Source: Perca fluviatilis (lineage: Eukaryota; Chordata; Actinopteri; Perciformes; Percidae). Taken from it: a DNA stretch of 64,000 bases. The stretch is taken from NCBI RefSeq assembly GCF_010015445.1, contig NC_053134.1, positions 14,914,629-14,978,628 on the forward strand, in the 5' to 3' direction. The translations under genes were made by a program, and so were the position numbers. The notes beneath the pieces were generated by a model, which was not told the DNA's origin, did no database searches, and was given only the letters and a program-made list of their open reading frames with translations. Below are positions 28,342-40,491 of this stretch, one piece after another. How positions within the stretch are numbered: position 1 is the first letter of the stretch; each line of letters opens with the position of its first letter.

Positions 28342-28822
28342 TAGGGCTGTGTATTGGCAAGAATCTGGCGATACGATACCTATCACAATACATGGGTCAC
28401 AAAAGTATAATTTTAGAAAAACTAATATTTAAAAAAAGACATGATGTTCATAAAAGTCAAAGAAGATTACTTTAGGTAAACAATTCAGTACACAGAAAAT
28501 CTAACTGCCAGTTTGGGATTGTGGTTCACAGTGAGCTAATGTTTATATGCTAAAGTAGGCCAAAGTTCAGCCATAGCTACGTTGTTAGCTTCTAGCAAAA
28601 AGTCAGGCACTGCTAGGCACTGTTAGGCAAGGACACTAGTGGTGCGTCTCAGCATAGTCATCTAGCGGTAGGGGGTTTAAACACAACATAAACGTGAACC
28701 ACGTTTATTTTGAACGTAAACATTTTTTTTTTTAAACGATATTGCCTTTTTGAAAATCGATACAGTATTGCAAAATAAAATATCGCGATATTCAAGTGTA
28801 TCGATTTTTTCTTACACCCCTA
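28342..28822. mobile_element. hAT-type MITE with intact 8-bp target duplication
   Basis: The 481-bp element begins TAGGGCTGTGTATTGGCAAG and ends with the imperfect inverse tcgattttttcttacacccc + ta. It is flanked by a perfect duplication AAGTGCAG (28334-28341 and 28823-28830). Subterminal ATCGATAC / tatcgatt words recur in both halves, as in fish hAT elements with TAGGGGTGT-type ends. No coding capacity is seen. It is related in its termini, but not internally, to the element at 2199-2545. Confidence 0.9.
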
Positions 28823-29691
28823 AAGTGCAGAGTGTCAGGTTTTTTTTTTTAGTTGAATGTCTAATTTTTTAATAAAGCTATTTTGTTCTTTCATTTTTCT
28901 GCTGTTTAATAATCTTCCACTTCTCTCAGGGAACTTGATGGGAGTACAGGTTTGGGACACTTGAGTACTGTAATTGGTCCTCTCTGCCAGTGGAATACAA
29001 ACGGACACTTTCATAAACTTTAGGACACGCATGTATAATTCATAGAAGATAGAGATAAACAAATAAGAGAAAAAAATCAAAGCTTGTTTGCATGTGTTCT
29101 TTATGGATAAAGTGTATTTGTGTGTGTGTGCCTCCTCTGTTTCACTTGTCCTTTTACGCTCTATGTGCATCTAAATAGGTGCATATGCATTTCAAAGAGA
29201 AATGAATGCATAGCTGCAAGAATAGGAAACAGATATTTGTCTGTTTACAACAGCACTGAGAAAGTAACCCTGTAAACTGGGCAAGCCTTGTGCTTTGATA
29301 TTTTGTTATTTCACTCTACAGCTGGGAAACTTGGAGAATGAGACATATGTAGACACAAACACACACTTGGGTACACCGCACAGTCATCCTCTTGTCAAAT
29401 TTCCAGAGTAATTACTGAGGAAGAGGAGGAGAAGCAAAGAGAAACAAAAACAGATTCAGTGACATCCAATATCTGACGCAGGCACAGACCCAACACTGCC
29501 TTCCACAACCACACTTGTGCTTTCTAAAAATGAATATTTTCTACAGATATATTACTATCGTAACAACCATGAATCCCCCAGACAAACATCTAGAACATCT
29601 GATAGCATGTGACATGTAAGTGTTGTAAATCATGTACGTGCTGTGAGTAACTTTGAAGCTGTAGTTAGTAAATATCCAAACTATAACCCCT

Positions 29692-30267
29692 CACTGGTTG
29701 CGGAACGGCTGCAGAATGGCTCTGCCGTGGAACGGCTCTGCTGTGGAACGGCTCTGCTGTGGAACGGCTCTGCTGTGGAACGGCTCCATGCTCTGCTGTC
29801 CGTCAATGCCCACCGGGTCCCGATTTGTTGTGGAACGGCTGCGGCCATGACTGACAGCTGAAGTCACGAGGACCCACGAGATCTCGCGAATTCACATAGA
29901 ATAGAACCACAAAACCAACAACACTTTGTTTCCATCCAGAGGAGTAGAGGGGAAGCAACTCTGTGCTGTGTTTTCAAGGTGTAGTGCAGGGAAATATGAT
30001 CCGCCGTGAGCACGGTGTATTTTATTTTGAAAATTAACCAGATGTTTTATTTTGTGTCTGTGCTCGACTTCCTGTCCCGCACAATCTGAATTGTGCTGAA
30101 TTGCTGCGGAGCTCTCCGGCGTCCGGCAAAAATAGAAGCTCTGCCTATCTGCGCCGGAGCTGGGACGGAGTTGGAACGCAGCCGTTCCGCAGTCAGTGGA
30201 AATACACACATTGACTTTAAAGGAAACCTGACTCCGCTGCCGTTCCAGAGCCGTTCCGCAGCCGGTG
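29692..30267. mobile_element. GC-rich inverted-terminal element with internal minisatellite
   Basis: The left end CACTGGTTGCGGAACGGC and the inverse of the right end (CACCGGCTGCGGAACGGC) differ at two of 18 bases, so this looks like a non-autonomous DNA element. The right end carries a second, internal copy of the motif (ccgttccgcagtcagtgg near 30180). Near the left end is a 16-bp tandem repeat. No target duplication was confirmed and the superfamily is unknown. Confidence 0.6.
29721..29784 (+). repeat. 16-bp minisatellite, four units
   Basis: Four head-to-tail units of TCTGCTGTGGAACGGC; the first has one change (CC for CT). The unit is built from the terminal GGAACGGC motif of the surrounding element, so the array probably grew by slippage or recombination inside that terminus. 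Confidence 0.95.
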
Positions 30268-30299
30268 GAAATTGGAGGTTAGACTGCCAGGACATTTGG

Positions 30300-30985
30300 G
30301 ACAGATATGACCTGTCTCTCTTAGTTACGCTGTTATAGTTCTAGACTGCCGGGGGACTTCCTTCCTTTGACACACTGAGCTGCTCTCTCCTTCCCTTTCT
30401 ATTACCATTTGTGTGCATCCCGTCCCAGAAATGCTTGTTATTAATCCTAGCTTCTGGGGAGTTTACTCCCCGGAGTGCTTATGTTTTTTCACCCAGCCTA
30501 TTTCCTTGGAGAACGTTGGCACCAAGATCTTGGTTGCAGCGGTCGCCGTGGTCCTGCTGCACTCCCTGCTAAGCTCTGCGGTGCCCTGCAGTGTCATACT
30601 GCGTCCTGCTGAACCCTGCAGCTTCCTGCTACGTCCATCCATGCTCTGCTGGGCCACGCTACATCCTGTAAGGCCCTGTAGCGCCCTGATATGACATGAA
30701 CTACTACGACAACCATTTGAAGTCACTGTTCCATTATTAATGTGACTATTATTGCCACTGTTCATCGCATCCCCAACCGGCACTGTCAGACACCGCCTAC
30801 CAAGAGCCTGGGTCTGTCCGACGTTTCTTCCCAAGAGGGAGGTTTTCCTCGCCACTGTCGCACTGCTTGCTCTTGAGGGAATTACTGTAATTGTTGGGGC
30901 TGGAGTGTGGTCTAGACCTACTCTATCTGTAAAGTGTCTCGAGATAACTTGTGTTATGATTTGATACTATAAATAAAATTGAATT
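30300..30985 (+). mobile_element. 3'-UTR of an L2-like fish LINE (5' truncated)
   Basis: The end of this interval reads ggtctagacctactctatct, then tgataactt-like and actataaataaaattgaatt, a 3' tail that I recall as common in teleost LINE copies. The upstream part has the characteristic cgtttcttcccaagagggag and ttttcctcgccactgtcgc blocks. No reverse-transcriptase frame is included. A second, shorter copy of the tail is at 40672-40745. LINE clade is from memory and could be a related CR1-group family. Confidence 0.65.
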
Positions 30986-31308
30986 GAATAGATATTCACA
31001 TCCCCCACATGAAGGAATTAGAATTTGGTGATCCCTTAACATTTCATGTAGCGCCACCATCAGGTCAGAATTTCAATTTGACCAATACTTTTGTTTTCTG
31101 AATTTATGGGTCAATCCGTTTTTGCCTATCCATTCAATACTTCAAGATCAAACACTGCAGATATTTATAGTCCCAAAACGCAGAAATCCTAACATTTTTG
31201 GCGGTGGAAAGTGGTCAGTCGAGAGGAATTCTGCGCAATAAACAAATGCTGGAGACCTCTGTTGTATATAGATTTACATACAAGATGTCATCAAACTACA
31301 CTCTACAT

Positions 31309-32309
31309 CGGAGGTGTCAAAAGTATTCACATTCATTACTCCAGCAGAAGTATAGATACTAGGGTTTGAAAAGACTTCTGTAGAAGTTGAAGTATCAACT
31401 CAAGCTTTTTACTTAAGTAAAAGTGTAAAAGTACTGGTTTCAAAACTACTTAAAGAATGAAAGTAATGTAAGGCGGAAAAATGCCATTAAAGACAAAAGC
31501 TTAGCCCACCCCACAGGGGCTTATAGTGCACTACCCCACCTCCACAACATTTTTTTTTCTAAAGGCCATAATGACTATAATAATGTTATATTAAAATCTC
31601 CTGCAAACTCAGAAGGGCTGAAAAAGGTGACACATCTCTTCTGTGTTTTTCAGACAACAGCAGCTACAGTCTGGTGTTAGAATCCTCGCAAGTGTAATAC
31701 AGACACACTTTTACACCGTTTAGCAGTCAGCATTTTAACCGTGTTTACTCCAGCTTCTAGCTAACGGCAGGCTAACGTTATCTGCTGCCAGGTGTAGCGT
31801 TAACTAGCGTCCCGTGCGGCAATGTTTCAGTTCCCTCTAACGTCCGTTTTCGGAGCATCAGAGAGAAGCGCAGGCATTTAAGTGGCACCTAAATAAGGCA
31901 CCGAAATCCGTGTTGCTATTCAGTCTGGTAGATAACGGTTGTTAAGGCCCCGGTGCCGTATTAGCACCGGGTCTGTGCAGGTGGGATGGATCGTTTACAA
32001 ACCAATAGGGTGTCGGAATGGTATATGTTTATACTTCTCATCCAACCACAATCAAATTCACTCTTTTGTGTGTGTGTTTTTTTTTTTTAACGATGACAAG
32101 CCGGAATGAAAACAAGCCAAACTGAAATAGGAGTAAAGAGGCTATTTTTAAAATGTAAGGAGTAGAAAGTACAGATAATTGCGTGAAAATGTAAGGAGTA
32201 AAAGTAAAAAGTATACTGTAAAATAATTACTCCAGTAAAGTAGAGATGCCCAAAATTTCTACTTAAGTAAGGTAAGAAAGTATTTGTACTTCGTTACTTG
32301 ACACCTCTG
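31309..32309. mobile_element. hAT-type non-autonomous element, 1,001 bp, intact target duplication
   Basis: The element begins CGGAGGTGTCAAAAG and ends GACACCTCTG, giving 9 of 10 matching terminal bases. It is flanked by a perfect 8-bp duplication CTCTACAT (31301-31308 and 32310-32317). Subterminal regions on both sides are rich in aagtac/ttactt words (aagtaaaagtgtaaaagta at the left, ttctacttaagtaagg at the right), as in many hAT elements where such repeats bind transposase. The middle is unrelated GC-richer filler without a transposase frame. Confidence 0.92.
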
Positions 32310-33489
32310 CTCTACATGGACTTACAGCATCAGTGTCGTTCAATAATCGAAACATGTTAAATATTTGATCCTACGTTCCAAAGGCTCTCCGGATTTCCAA
32401 AATTGTACTGTGCATGAAAATATAAAGGCTTACAGCACCGCAGTGTTCACTCTCTTGTGCTATTCTTAGCAGTCAGAAGGCCTCTGAACCAGCACTTAGT
32501 TCCTGCATCTCTCCACTAAACCTCATTAGAAGCCTATACTCTTCTCTAGATCAAACTAACGTAGAGATTTGACCACAATGAAAACACAGAATAGACTTCC
32601 CTTGCAATAACAGATTATTTCTTAATTTAACTGTATTGCCCTCCAAGCAAAGACTATTGAAACGGAACTAATATGTTTTCCCTCTATGACAACAATCAAT
32701 GCACACCAGTAGGTTGATGATATCTATTTTTTTTCTGAGTAAAGGAAAGCACATTTTTTATTGAAAATGTCTTCAATAGGGCCCTATACAGTAACAGCCA
32801 CTCATGTTTCTCCCCAGTATCTCCTGAGGGAACCCTGGGGGAGTGGAGCCAATATAAACCAATATATTAGAACACCTGCCACCTATAGACAGTTAGGTCT
32901 GCCCTGACTATTCCTTAATGGCTTTGGCGATAGAGGGGAACAGTTTCATCTCTCACTATAGATCAGGCCAAATCCCACTGGGGAGCTGAGCAGGTAACTA
33001 AGAGCCGGATTTGGACTTTAACAGACCTAATGATCCAGGACAGTGGCTTTTTGTGTGTCTTTTCTTCCGAGGAACAAAATTGAGGAAATTCACTCTTTGG
33101 ACTTGCATTCATTCTCACAGAGGAACCAAGCAGAATGATTTCAAAACCATGTAAACAATATACAAACAAATGATGCTGAAGAGTATTGGAAATGTATCTA
33201 GCAAAACTGCTGCAAAGTGAATAATGTTATATAATCCGCAAACTGTGCTCTGCTTTCAAGCTGAAGAAACCTATGAGGAGCAAAATGTGACTTTTTCAAA
33301 TGCCACCTGGAAGGTGTCCAGTCTTAAAAATATACTGTAGTATTCCTCTTGTCGTGTGGAGAAGAAGACTAAACTGGCCCTGGAACCATAGCCTGACCAA
33401 CATTAAGATTAGTCTTGTCTGATTATGTGTTAACAACAACTTGTGTGAAAAGTTGTGCTTTTGTATGTATTGATACATACATAAAAGTG

Positions 33490-33668
33490 TGTGTGTGTGT
33501 GTGTGTCTGTGTGTGTGTGTGTGTCTGTGTGTGTGTCTGTGTGTGTGTGTGCCAGTAATGGAGCTGTCGGGGCCAGAGTCTGAGCATTAGGTTGATAGAT
33601 GGCCTCTGAAGCTAATTAAACCCACTGCATTACACACAAACACAGCCTCCCTGTTGCGCGCGCAAACA

Positions 33669-33707
<39 letters not shown>
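33490..33707 (+). repeat. Interrupted TG tract and CA tract
   Basis: TG with TCTG interruptions at about 33487-33552, and CA at about 33670-33708, in opposite orientation about 120 bp apart. Confidence 0.93.
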
Positions 33708-33710
<3 letters not shown>

Positions 33711-34017
33711 ATACTAGTACAGTGCCCGTTGGGCCAATTGCTTGGCCTGTGGTATTGGCTTATAGAATTCTTCAAAACCAAATTGTACCCCAAATTTATT
33801 TACAGGACCCCAAACCACTTAATATGCAACTCCACTGTCTAGCCTACTACTGACTTACAGTGTAGGCTACATCTACATCAGAGGAAGACATTGTACTAAT
33901 TTACCTGACAGAGAACGCTGCAGATTAAGAATTAGCAATCAGACATTAGCCTCATGGAGTCATGGCAGCGTGCTACCCACCTGGCCCGTTATGAGAGCTA
34001 ATCAGCACCTTTCTGCT

Positions 34018-34052
34018 GTTTGTTTGTTTGTTTGTTTGTTTGTTTGTTTGTT

Positions 34053-34126
<74 letters not shown>
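34018..34126 (+). repeat. Compound (TTTG)n(TG)n(AG)n microsatellite
   Basis: About ten TTTG units pass into about 18 TG units and then an AG tract. Confidence 0.97.
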
Positions 34127-34326
34127 GCATTTTAGTGTTGTCTTTTTCGTCAACTATATTGCATGTTGATATCACCACAGTCGGCGTTTATAATGCCTGC
34201 GATGGCTCGTCTTGTATGATCATTGACAAATGTAACACTTGTGGCTTGACGGTAACTGAAGTATGGATTTGATTCGTGGAGTATTTTGGCGTTGGTAATG
34301 TTATTAGTGTTATAAGTTAGCATTAG

Positions 34327-34523
34327 GGGCGCCTAGGTAGCTCACCTGGTAGGGCAGGTGCCCATATATAGAGGTTTACTCCTCGAGGTTTGACTCCGCC
34401 CTGCGGCCCTTTGCTGCATGTCATTTCCCCTCTCTCTCCCCCCTTTCATGTCTTCAGCTGTCCTATATAAATAAAGGCCTAAAATGCCCCAAAATAAATC
34501 TTAAAAAAAAAAAAAAAAAGTTT
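34327..34523 (+). mobile_element. tRNA-derived SINE (copy 2) with poly-A tail
   Basis: Same family as the SINE at 6227-6408: both have the head GGGCRCC-AG-TRGCTCA, the word cccatatatagaggtttact, and ctttcatgtcttcagctgtc. Box A reads TAGCTCACCTGG and box B GGTTTGACTCC, each one change from consensus. It ends in a 17-base A run and is flanked by a 7-bp duplication GCATTAG (34320-34326 and 34524-34530), with looser matching further out. Box B here is closer to consensus than in copy 1. Confidence 0.92.
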
Positions 34524-36159
34524 GCATTAGACATAATTAACCGGACCCAGGGTGAGTCTGATGAAAAGTCTTTGCCCGGTCAGCTCCGAGATTGTCTCGC
34601 ATTGCACAGCGCTGTGGAGGAATAAGCTCAGAGATTACGTTATGTTCTGCATCTGGTTAGAAGTGGTGAATGTAGGCTACAGCTCACAGCAACTTAATAC
34701 GATATAGTGTCTGGCTTTTGTTTGATATTTAATGTTGGCAAATGGCTTTTTATTGAGTTTCTTCTTAGTAATAATAGCCTAATAAATAATACATAAATAA
34801 ACTGAAAAGCCAGCATTGTGTAGCGCCTTTTTTTCCCCAACCTTATTCACCACAACAGTCGCAATGTTCCTTTCAGCTATCTCCTCGTGCTCCAGGAAAG
34901 TGAAGAAAAGTTAGTGTGGTATATCCAGCAATCATGTAACGTTGGATATAACGTTGGAAGCAGGAAAAAGCGTACTGGAGTCAAAGGCGGTGTAGGGACA
35001 AATTGTAAAAATATAAATTTATAGTAGTTTGGACCACAATATCTTTTTCCAGAACCATTTTTTGACTGATATATCAGACGAAGGAGACCGAGAGAAGGAA
35101 GGCACACGTATACTGTAAATTGATCTGGCTGTGCGGAGCCCTGGTTTTTAGTCAGCCTCGAGAGCTGTTTACTTACTCAAAATTCGACTCAGCCCTCTAA
35201 CAGCCAGCCGTGGTCTGTGTCTAATGAGGAGAGGACTGGCACAGCGGGACCTCCCCAAGTTAATTTACCAAGATGAAGATTGTTGAGGCTGAGAGTTAGG
35301 TGTCTGTCTAACCCCGTCGTCTCTGTCTGGGTCCATCCGTCTCTCTTTTTCTCCTCAGTCTGGCCCTTTGCCTGTGTCCATCCTCCCATCCTTCTTGTTT
35401 CAAATTTACTCCACTTTTGCTCCTTTTCTGAGCAGTTTGCTACCACATAAACTAATTACAACAACTAATTAACTACAGAAATACATCTTATCCAGTGTGT
35501 TTAGTGTATTTAGTCACATTGTCATTCTTATACCTCCAAATCTTCATTGAAGCTATTTGATTAAAAACAAATTAAAAAAAAGATTGAAACCCAAGATGTA
35601 CACCGAATAGCCAACCTGTTTTGTGGAGATTGTGTAATCTCATGAAATGAAAACTTTCTAGATTTATTGTGCACTGTTTTATACACATTTCCCCAAAATG
35701 TTTGGTGTCTTTGGAAACTAGTCTACTAGAATTTTAAATAAAGTTCTGTGGGTTTGAACAATGTTCGGCAGCACAGCATGAGTTCGTAACGACTGACACA
35801 CCAGCAGGTCAATGAGATTTAAGGATTTGTTTAAATTTGAAAATTACTCAAAAATCAAAAAAATATATATATTACCAGCCTATTAATGTTATATATTGCA
35901 TTTAGTGCAGAAAAGCAAAAAAAAAGGCAGATCATCTAGGCCAGAGAGATAGGAAAGCCCAGAGAGACGAAGACAAAAACAAATATCACCTCATTCTATC
36001 GCACTTCATTGTTACTCTTTCCGGATCAAAGAGCTACTTTTATTGCAGCTAAACAGCACTGATATTCCCTTTATTGTCTCAGTTTTACACTGTGCATGCT
36101 CTCCATATCACAGGATATTCAGAATATAATAGCAGCCTGTAATCTGTTTGTCGACAAGC

Positions 36160-36790
36160 AAACAGGCAGCCAAGATGAAAGAAAGACAATAAGAGAAAGT
36201 AGGTAAAAGGAGGATACTTCACAAAAGCACGATAGAAAAAAAGGGCTGAGAGAGAAGAGAAACAACAGAAAATATGCAGCATTTTAGATAGGTAAAGAGC
36301 AGGAGGCAGGGAGGGAGAAGAGATGACACAGAAACATGTATTGGGAGCAAAGAGAATAAAACGAGTGAAAGATTAGAGAGATACTGCATGTGAGAGGGGG
36401 TGTTTAGCAGAGGCATAAAGAGGAGGCATAAAGAGGAGGGGGGGGAAGGAAATTTAAAGAAAGACAACTGAGATAATTGATGGAAAACAAATGGAGACAG
36501 GAGGCAAAGCAATGCAGATTTCTTGAAAAAGGCACAACAAGAGAGATCTGAGTTGAAGAGGAAGCAAGAGAAGTGAACTGAGAAGTGTTTAAAAAGCTGA
36601 GAGGTTAAGAAAAGAGAGAGAGATGACACTGATAGAAGATGAAAAACAAAGGAAATAGGAGACTATTATGCAGAATGCAAATGAACAGAACAGAAGTGAC
36701 AAAGATGAGATTGATAAAGGCGAGAGGAAAGAGAAAAAGAGGAAGAGAATTACAAAGGAGAAACTAAGATAAAATGACCGAACAAGACAA
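36160..36790 (+). repeat. Long purine-rich strand-asymmetric region
   Basis: For about 600 bp the plus strand is dominated by A and G with few pyrimidines (gaaagaaagacaataagaga, gagaggaggaggg-like words), without a fixed repeat unit. Minus-strand Ser/Phe/Leu-rich frames across it are a consequence of this bias and not genes. Confidence 0.8.
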
Positions 36791-37457
36791 GCAGACACAG
36801 GGTCTGTTTTAAAATGCATACCGAGGCTATACTTAACCCCTTCATGTCCACATTTTTCATTCCGGACTTAAATAAATCACCAAAATCAGACTTTTTGTAG
36901 CACGCAATCTAGGTGGTGTCATCGAACAAACAGATGAATCTACATCCAGATGTGTGTGCTACACCACACATACATTCTGGGATAGGAGGGGAAAAAAAGC
37001 ACTGGGTTGTTTGCATTTCTTTAAGCCAATCACAATCGTCTGGGGCGGCCCTAATGTATACCATTTTCACATCTTAGTTTAGTGTGTTAGCATGCTATCA
37101 TTTGATAATAAGCACTTAAAACAAAGTAGCCTACAGCTGAGGCTGATAGTTTTGCATATATTTGAAAGAATTGTACAAACTACCATTTAGACCCGATAAT
37201 GGCACCAAAGTAAAATTCACTAAAGTTATTACAATTCATCCTCTGTCCACCATGAATGTCTGTACTAAATACAATCCATCCAGTGGAGACATTTCACTGA
37301 CAAACTAAATGTGAAAATGGTGGCACTAGAGGAAAAGTCAGTCAATCACTAAAGTCGGAAGGCTTCATCCTCTGGGGACCATGAAACGATTAGTCGCGAC
37401 CCATCCAATAGGTCTTGTAATTTTTCAGTCTGGACCATAGATATTGTATCATATATA

Positions 37458-39088
37458 CAGTGCCTTGCGAAAGTATTCGGCCCCCTTGAACGTTTCGACC
37501 TTTTGCCACATTTCAGGCCTCAAACATAAAGATATAAAACTGTAATTTTTTGTGAAGAATCAACAACAAGTGGGTCCCAATTATGAAGTGGAACGAAATT
37601 CATTGGCTATTTCAAACTTTTTTTAACAAATAAAAAACTGAAAAAGTGGGCGTGCAAAATTATTCAGCCCCTTTACTTTCAGTGCAGCAAACTCTCTCCA
37701 GAAGTTCAGTGAGGATCTCTGAATGATCCAATGTTGACCTAAATGACTAATGATGATAAATAGAATCCAGCTGTGTGTAATCAAGTCTCCGTATAAATGC
37801 ACCTGCTCTGTGATAGTCTCAGAGGTCCGTGTAAAGCGCAGAGAGCATCATGAAGAACAAGGAACACACCAGGCAGGTCCGAGATACTGTTGTGGAGAAG
37901 TTTAAAGCCGGATTTGGATACAAAAAGATTTCCCAAGCTTTAAACATCCCAAGGAGCACTGTGCAAGCGATAATATTGAAATGGAAGGAGTATCAGACCA
38001 CTACAAATCTACGAAGACCCGGCCGTCCCTCTAAACTTTCAGCTCATACAATGAGAAGACTGATCAGAGATGCAGCCAAGAGGCCCATGATCACTCTGGA
38101 TGAACTGCAGAGATCTACAGCTGAGGTGGGAGACTCTGTCCATAGGACAACAATCAGTCGTATACTGCGCAAATCTGGCCTTTATGGAAGAGTGGCAAGA
38201 AGAAAGCCATTTCTTAAAGATATCCATAAAAAGTGTCGTTTAAAGTTTGCCAAAAGCCACCTGGGAGACACACCAAACATGTGGAAGAAGGTGCTGTGGT
38301 CAGATGAAACCAAAATCGAACTTTTTGGCAACAATGCAAAACGTTATGTTTGGCGTAAAAGCAACACAGCTCATCACCCTTAACACACCATCTCCACTGT
38401 CAAACATGGTGGTGGCAGCATCATGGTTTGGGCCTGCTTTTCTTCAGCAGGGACAGGGAAGATGGTTAAAATTGATGGGAAGATGGATGGAGCCAAATAC
38501 AGGACCATTCTGGAAGAAAACCTGATGGAGTCTGCAAAAGACCTGAGACTGGGACGGAGATTTGTCTTCCAACAAGACAATGATCCAAAACATAAAGCAA
38601 AATCTACAATGGAATGGTTCACAAATAAACATATCCAGGTGTTAGAATGGCCAAGTCAAAGTCCAGACCTGAATCCAATCGAGAATCTGTGGAAAGAACT
38701 GAAAACTGCTGTTCACAAACGCTCTCCATCCAACCTCACTGAGCTCGAGCTGTTTTGCAAGGAGGAATGGGCAAAAATGTCAGTCTCTCGATGTGCAAAA
38801 CTGATGGAGACATACCCCAAGCGACTTACAGCTGTAATCGCAGCAAAAGGTGGCGCTACAAAGTATTAACTTAAGGGGGCTGAATAATTTTGCACGCCCA
38901 ATATTTCAGTTTTTTATTTGTTTAAAAGGTTTGAAATATCCAATAAATTTCATTCCACTTCATGATTGTGTCCCACTTGTTGTTGATTCTTCACAAAAAA
39001 TTACAGTTTTATATCTTTATGTTTGAGGCCTGAAATGTGGCAAAAGGTCGAAAAGTTCAAGGGGGCCGAATACTTTCGCAAGGCACTG
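37458..39088 (+). mobile_element. Full-length Tc1/mariner (Tc1-like) transposon with IR/DR ends
   Basis: The 1,631-bp element begins CAGTGCCTTGCGAAAGTATT and ends with its exact inverse, flanked by TA on each side (37456-37457 and 39089-39090), the Tc1 target. Terminal inverted repeats of about 215 bp (37458-37676 and 38872-39088) are roughly 95% alike by eye. Each carries an outer motif (gtattcggcccccttgaa) and an inner related motif (ttattcagcccctttactt), the IR/DR arrangement known from Sleeping Beauty-type elements. The single transposase gene is described separately. The near-intact state suggests fairly recent activity. Confidence 0.97.
37850..38869 (+). pseudogene. Tc1-like transposase interrupted by one in-frame stop codon
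   Basis: Start codon 37850 and the final stop at 38867-38869 define a 339-codon frame, the usual length of Tc1 transposases. One TAA at 38381-38383 (codon 178) divides it; both halves are in the same frame with no frameshift. Residues 1-55 form the first helix-turn-helix (FGYKKISQALNIPRSTVQ), a GRPS AT-hook-like motif is at 58-61, and a second DNA-binding domain follows. The DDE catalytic residues are Asp152 (WSDETK), Asp243 (QQDNDPKH) and Glu278 (NPIENLW); the last two are 34 residues apart, the Tc1 DD34E spacing. The first half lacks Asp243 and Glu278 and should be inactive in catalysis but could still bind the ends. A GAA codon is usual there as I recall, so one base change may explain the stop. 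Confidence 0.95.
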
Positions 39089-40298
39089 TAAATAGGTTTT
39101 GGGGTATATTCAAGAGACGGGGTAGTCCGAGGCCTTAACAGAGCACAGAGAAATATCGCAGGCATACATCGATGCATCGGGAAATATACAAAATGGAAAT
39201 GGACTCATTTACAAATACACACATTTATATCATCGCTCTTTTGATACCAACAATGTAAATATAAAGACACAAAACTTTGTGTCTTGTTTAGACACAAGAG
39301 TTCCCGCTTTAACAGGTTAAAAATTGGTCTGTTCTTTAGATCCATAAATAAATCAGGTCTGTTGTGAAATACTCAGCAGTCTTTATAGAAAATATTTTTA
39401 AATTACAGGAAATTACAGATTGGAAACCGATAATTAGTGTGGCCTTTATGTGAAAAAAACCCTGGTTAAAACTGTGCTATCTGTATTCTGGAGGCATGAG
39501 GATGGCTTAATTGAGTTAAGAACATCATGACTTGCAGCAAACAAGCTGAGACAAGATGAAGGCCTGGATTACAAATCACTAGATTGAAGATATTGATTGC
39601 ATACAGATCTGCCTCAGGACTACTTAACCCATTTAACGTGTACATCTAAACTTAGTTTGCTGTAAACAAACCCTCACGATTCTGGCCCCTGTTTTAGAAA
39701 AGATTTCGTTACTTTTACAATGAAAATAAATCATGATTAAGCTATGAAAATGTAACGGATAACTGAGCTCCTGAAACTCACGGATAGTGTCAAAGGTAGG
39801 TAGTTAATGCCCATATAACACATTCTTACATCACTGAGTCATACATTCTGTTCACAGTGTTACGAAGTGGGAACGTGAATATGAAAAATTTAGAATGGAA
39901 CCTAAAATTGAACCCTTACCCCGACAGGTATTACATGCTCAGGGTGATAATGAATTAACCACGGTGACACAGAAAGCTCTGCCGGAGAGGCAGGAGCTAG
40001 AATACCAACCCACCGCCTGAGTCAATTTAAATTTTAAGAGGAACCTGATTAAAGGCTGCACTTGGGGGCGAAAAAGATTTACAATTGTAGCGATGAATCT
40101 GCACCTGCAGCTGGGAGAAGGTCAGAGGGTTGGCTGGAGGACAGGGTATGACAGGTGACTGAGGTGTGCTGGTTGTGGTGCCAGGATCAGTACTGTTACA
40201 CACACATAAACGCACAATGCCAGTTTTGGTGAAATGATGTCTGGGCTTTTCGAGGCATGAGCGGATAAGCGACTTGCTGGGGTAACATCTGTGAGACT

Positions 40299-40303
<5 letters not shown>

Positions 40304-40351
<48 letters not shown>

Positions 40352-40440
40352 TGAGAGCAGTGAGGATGGCTAGGGGGCTGGAGGGCAGGGACCTGAGGCT
40401 ACAGCATTTAATATATCTCTGTCAACACATTATGACTTTC

Positions 40441-40482
<42 letters not shown>

Positions 40483-40491
40483 CTCTACTAA

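Larger units (their letters stand above)
36833..39325. other. Possible older repeat that hosts the Tc1 element
   Basis: Left of the Tc1 element is ttaaccccttcatgtccac (about 36833) and right of it, at about 39300-39325, cccgctttaacaggttaaa, which reads as a loose inverse. Such TTAACC-ended sequence is common in fish repeats. The Tc1 element would then be nested inside. Evidence is limited to these weak ends. Confidence 0.25.

Noticed and set aside
29721..29784. Regular 16-bp repeats that might suggest a CRISPR-like array
   Set aside because: Units are contiguous with no spacers and the genome is eukaryotic.
36085..36819. Minus-strand Ser/Phe/Leu-rich frames resembling membrane proteins
   Set aside because: Consequence of the purine-rich plus strand; frames overlap and no family match exists.
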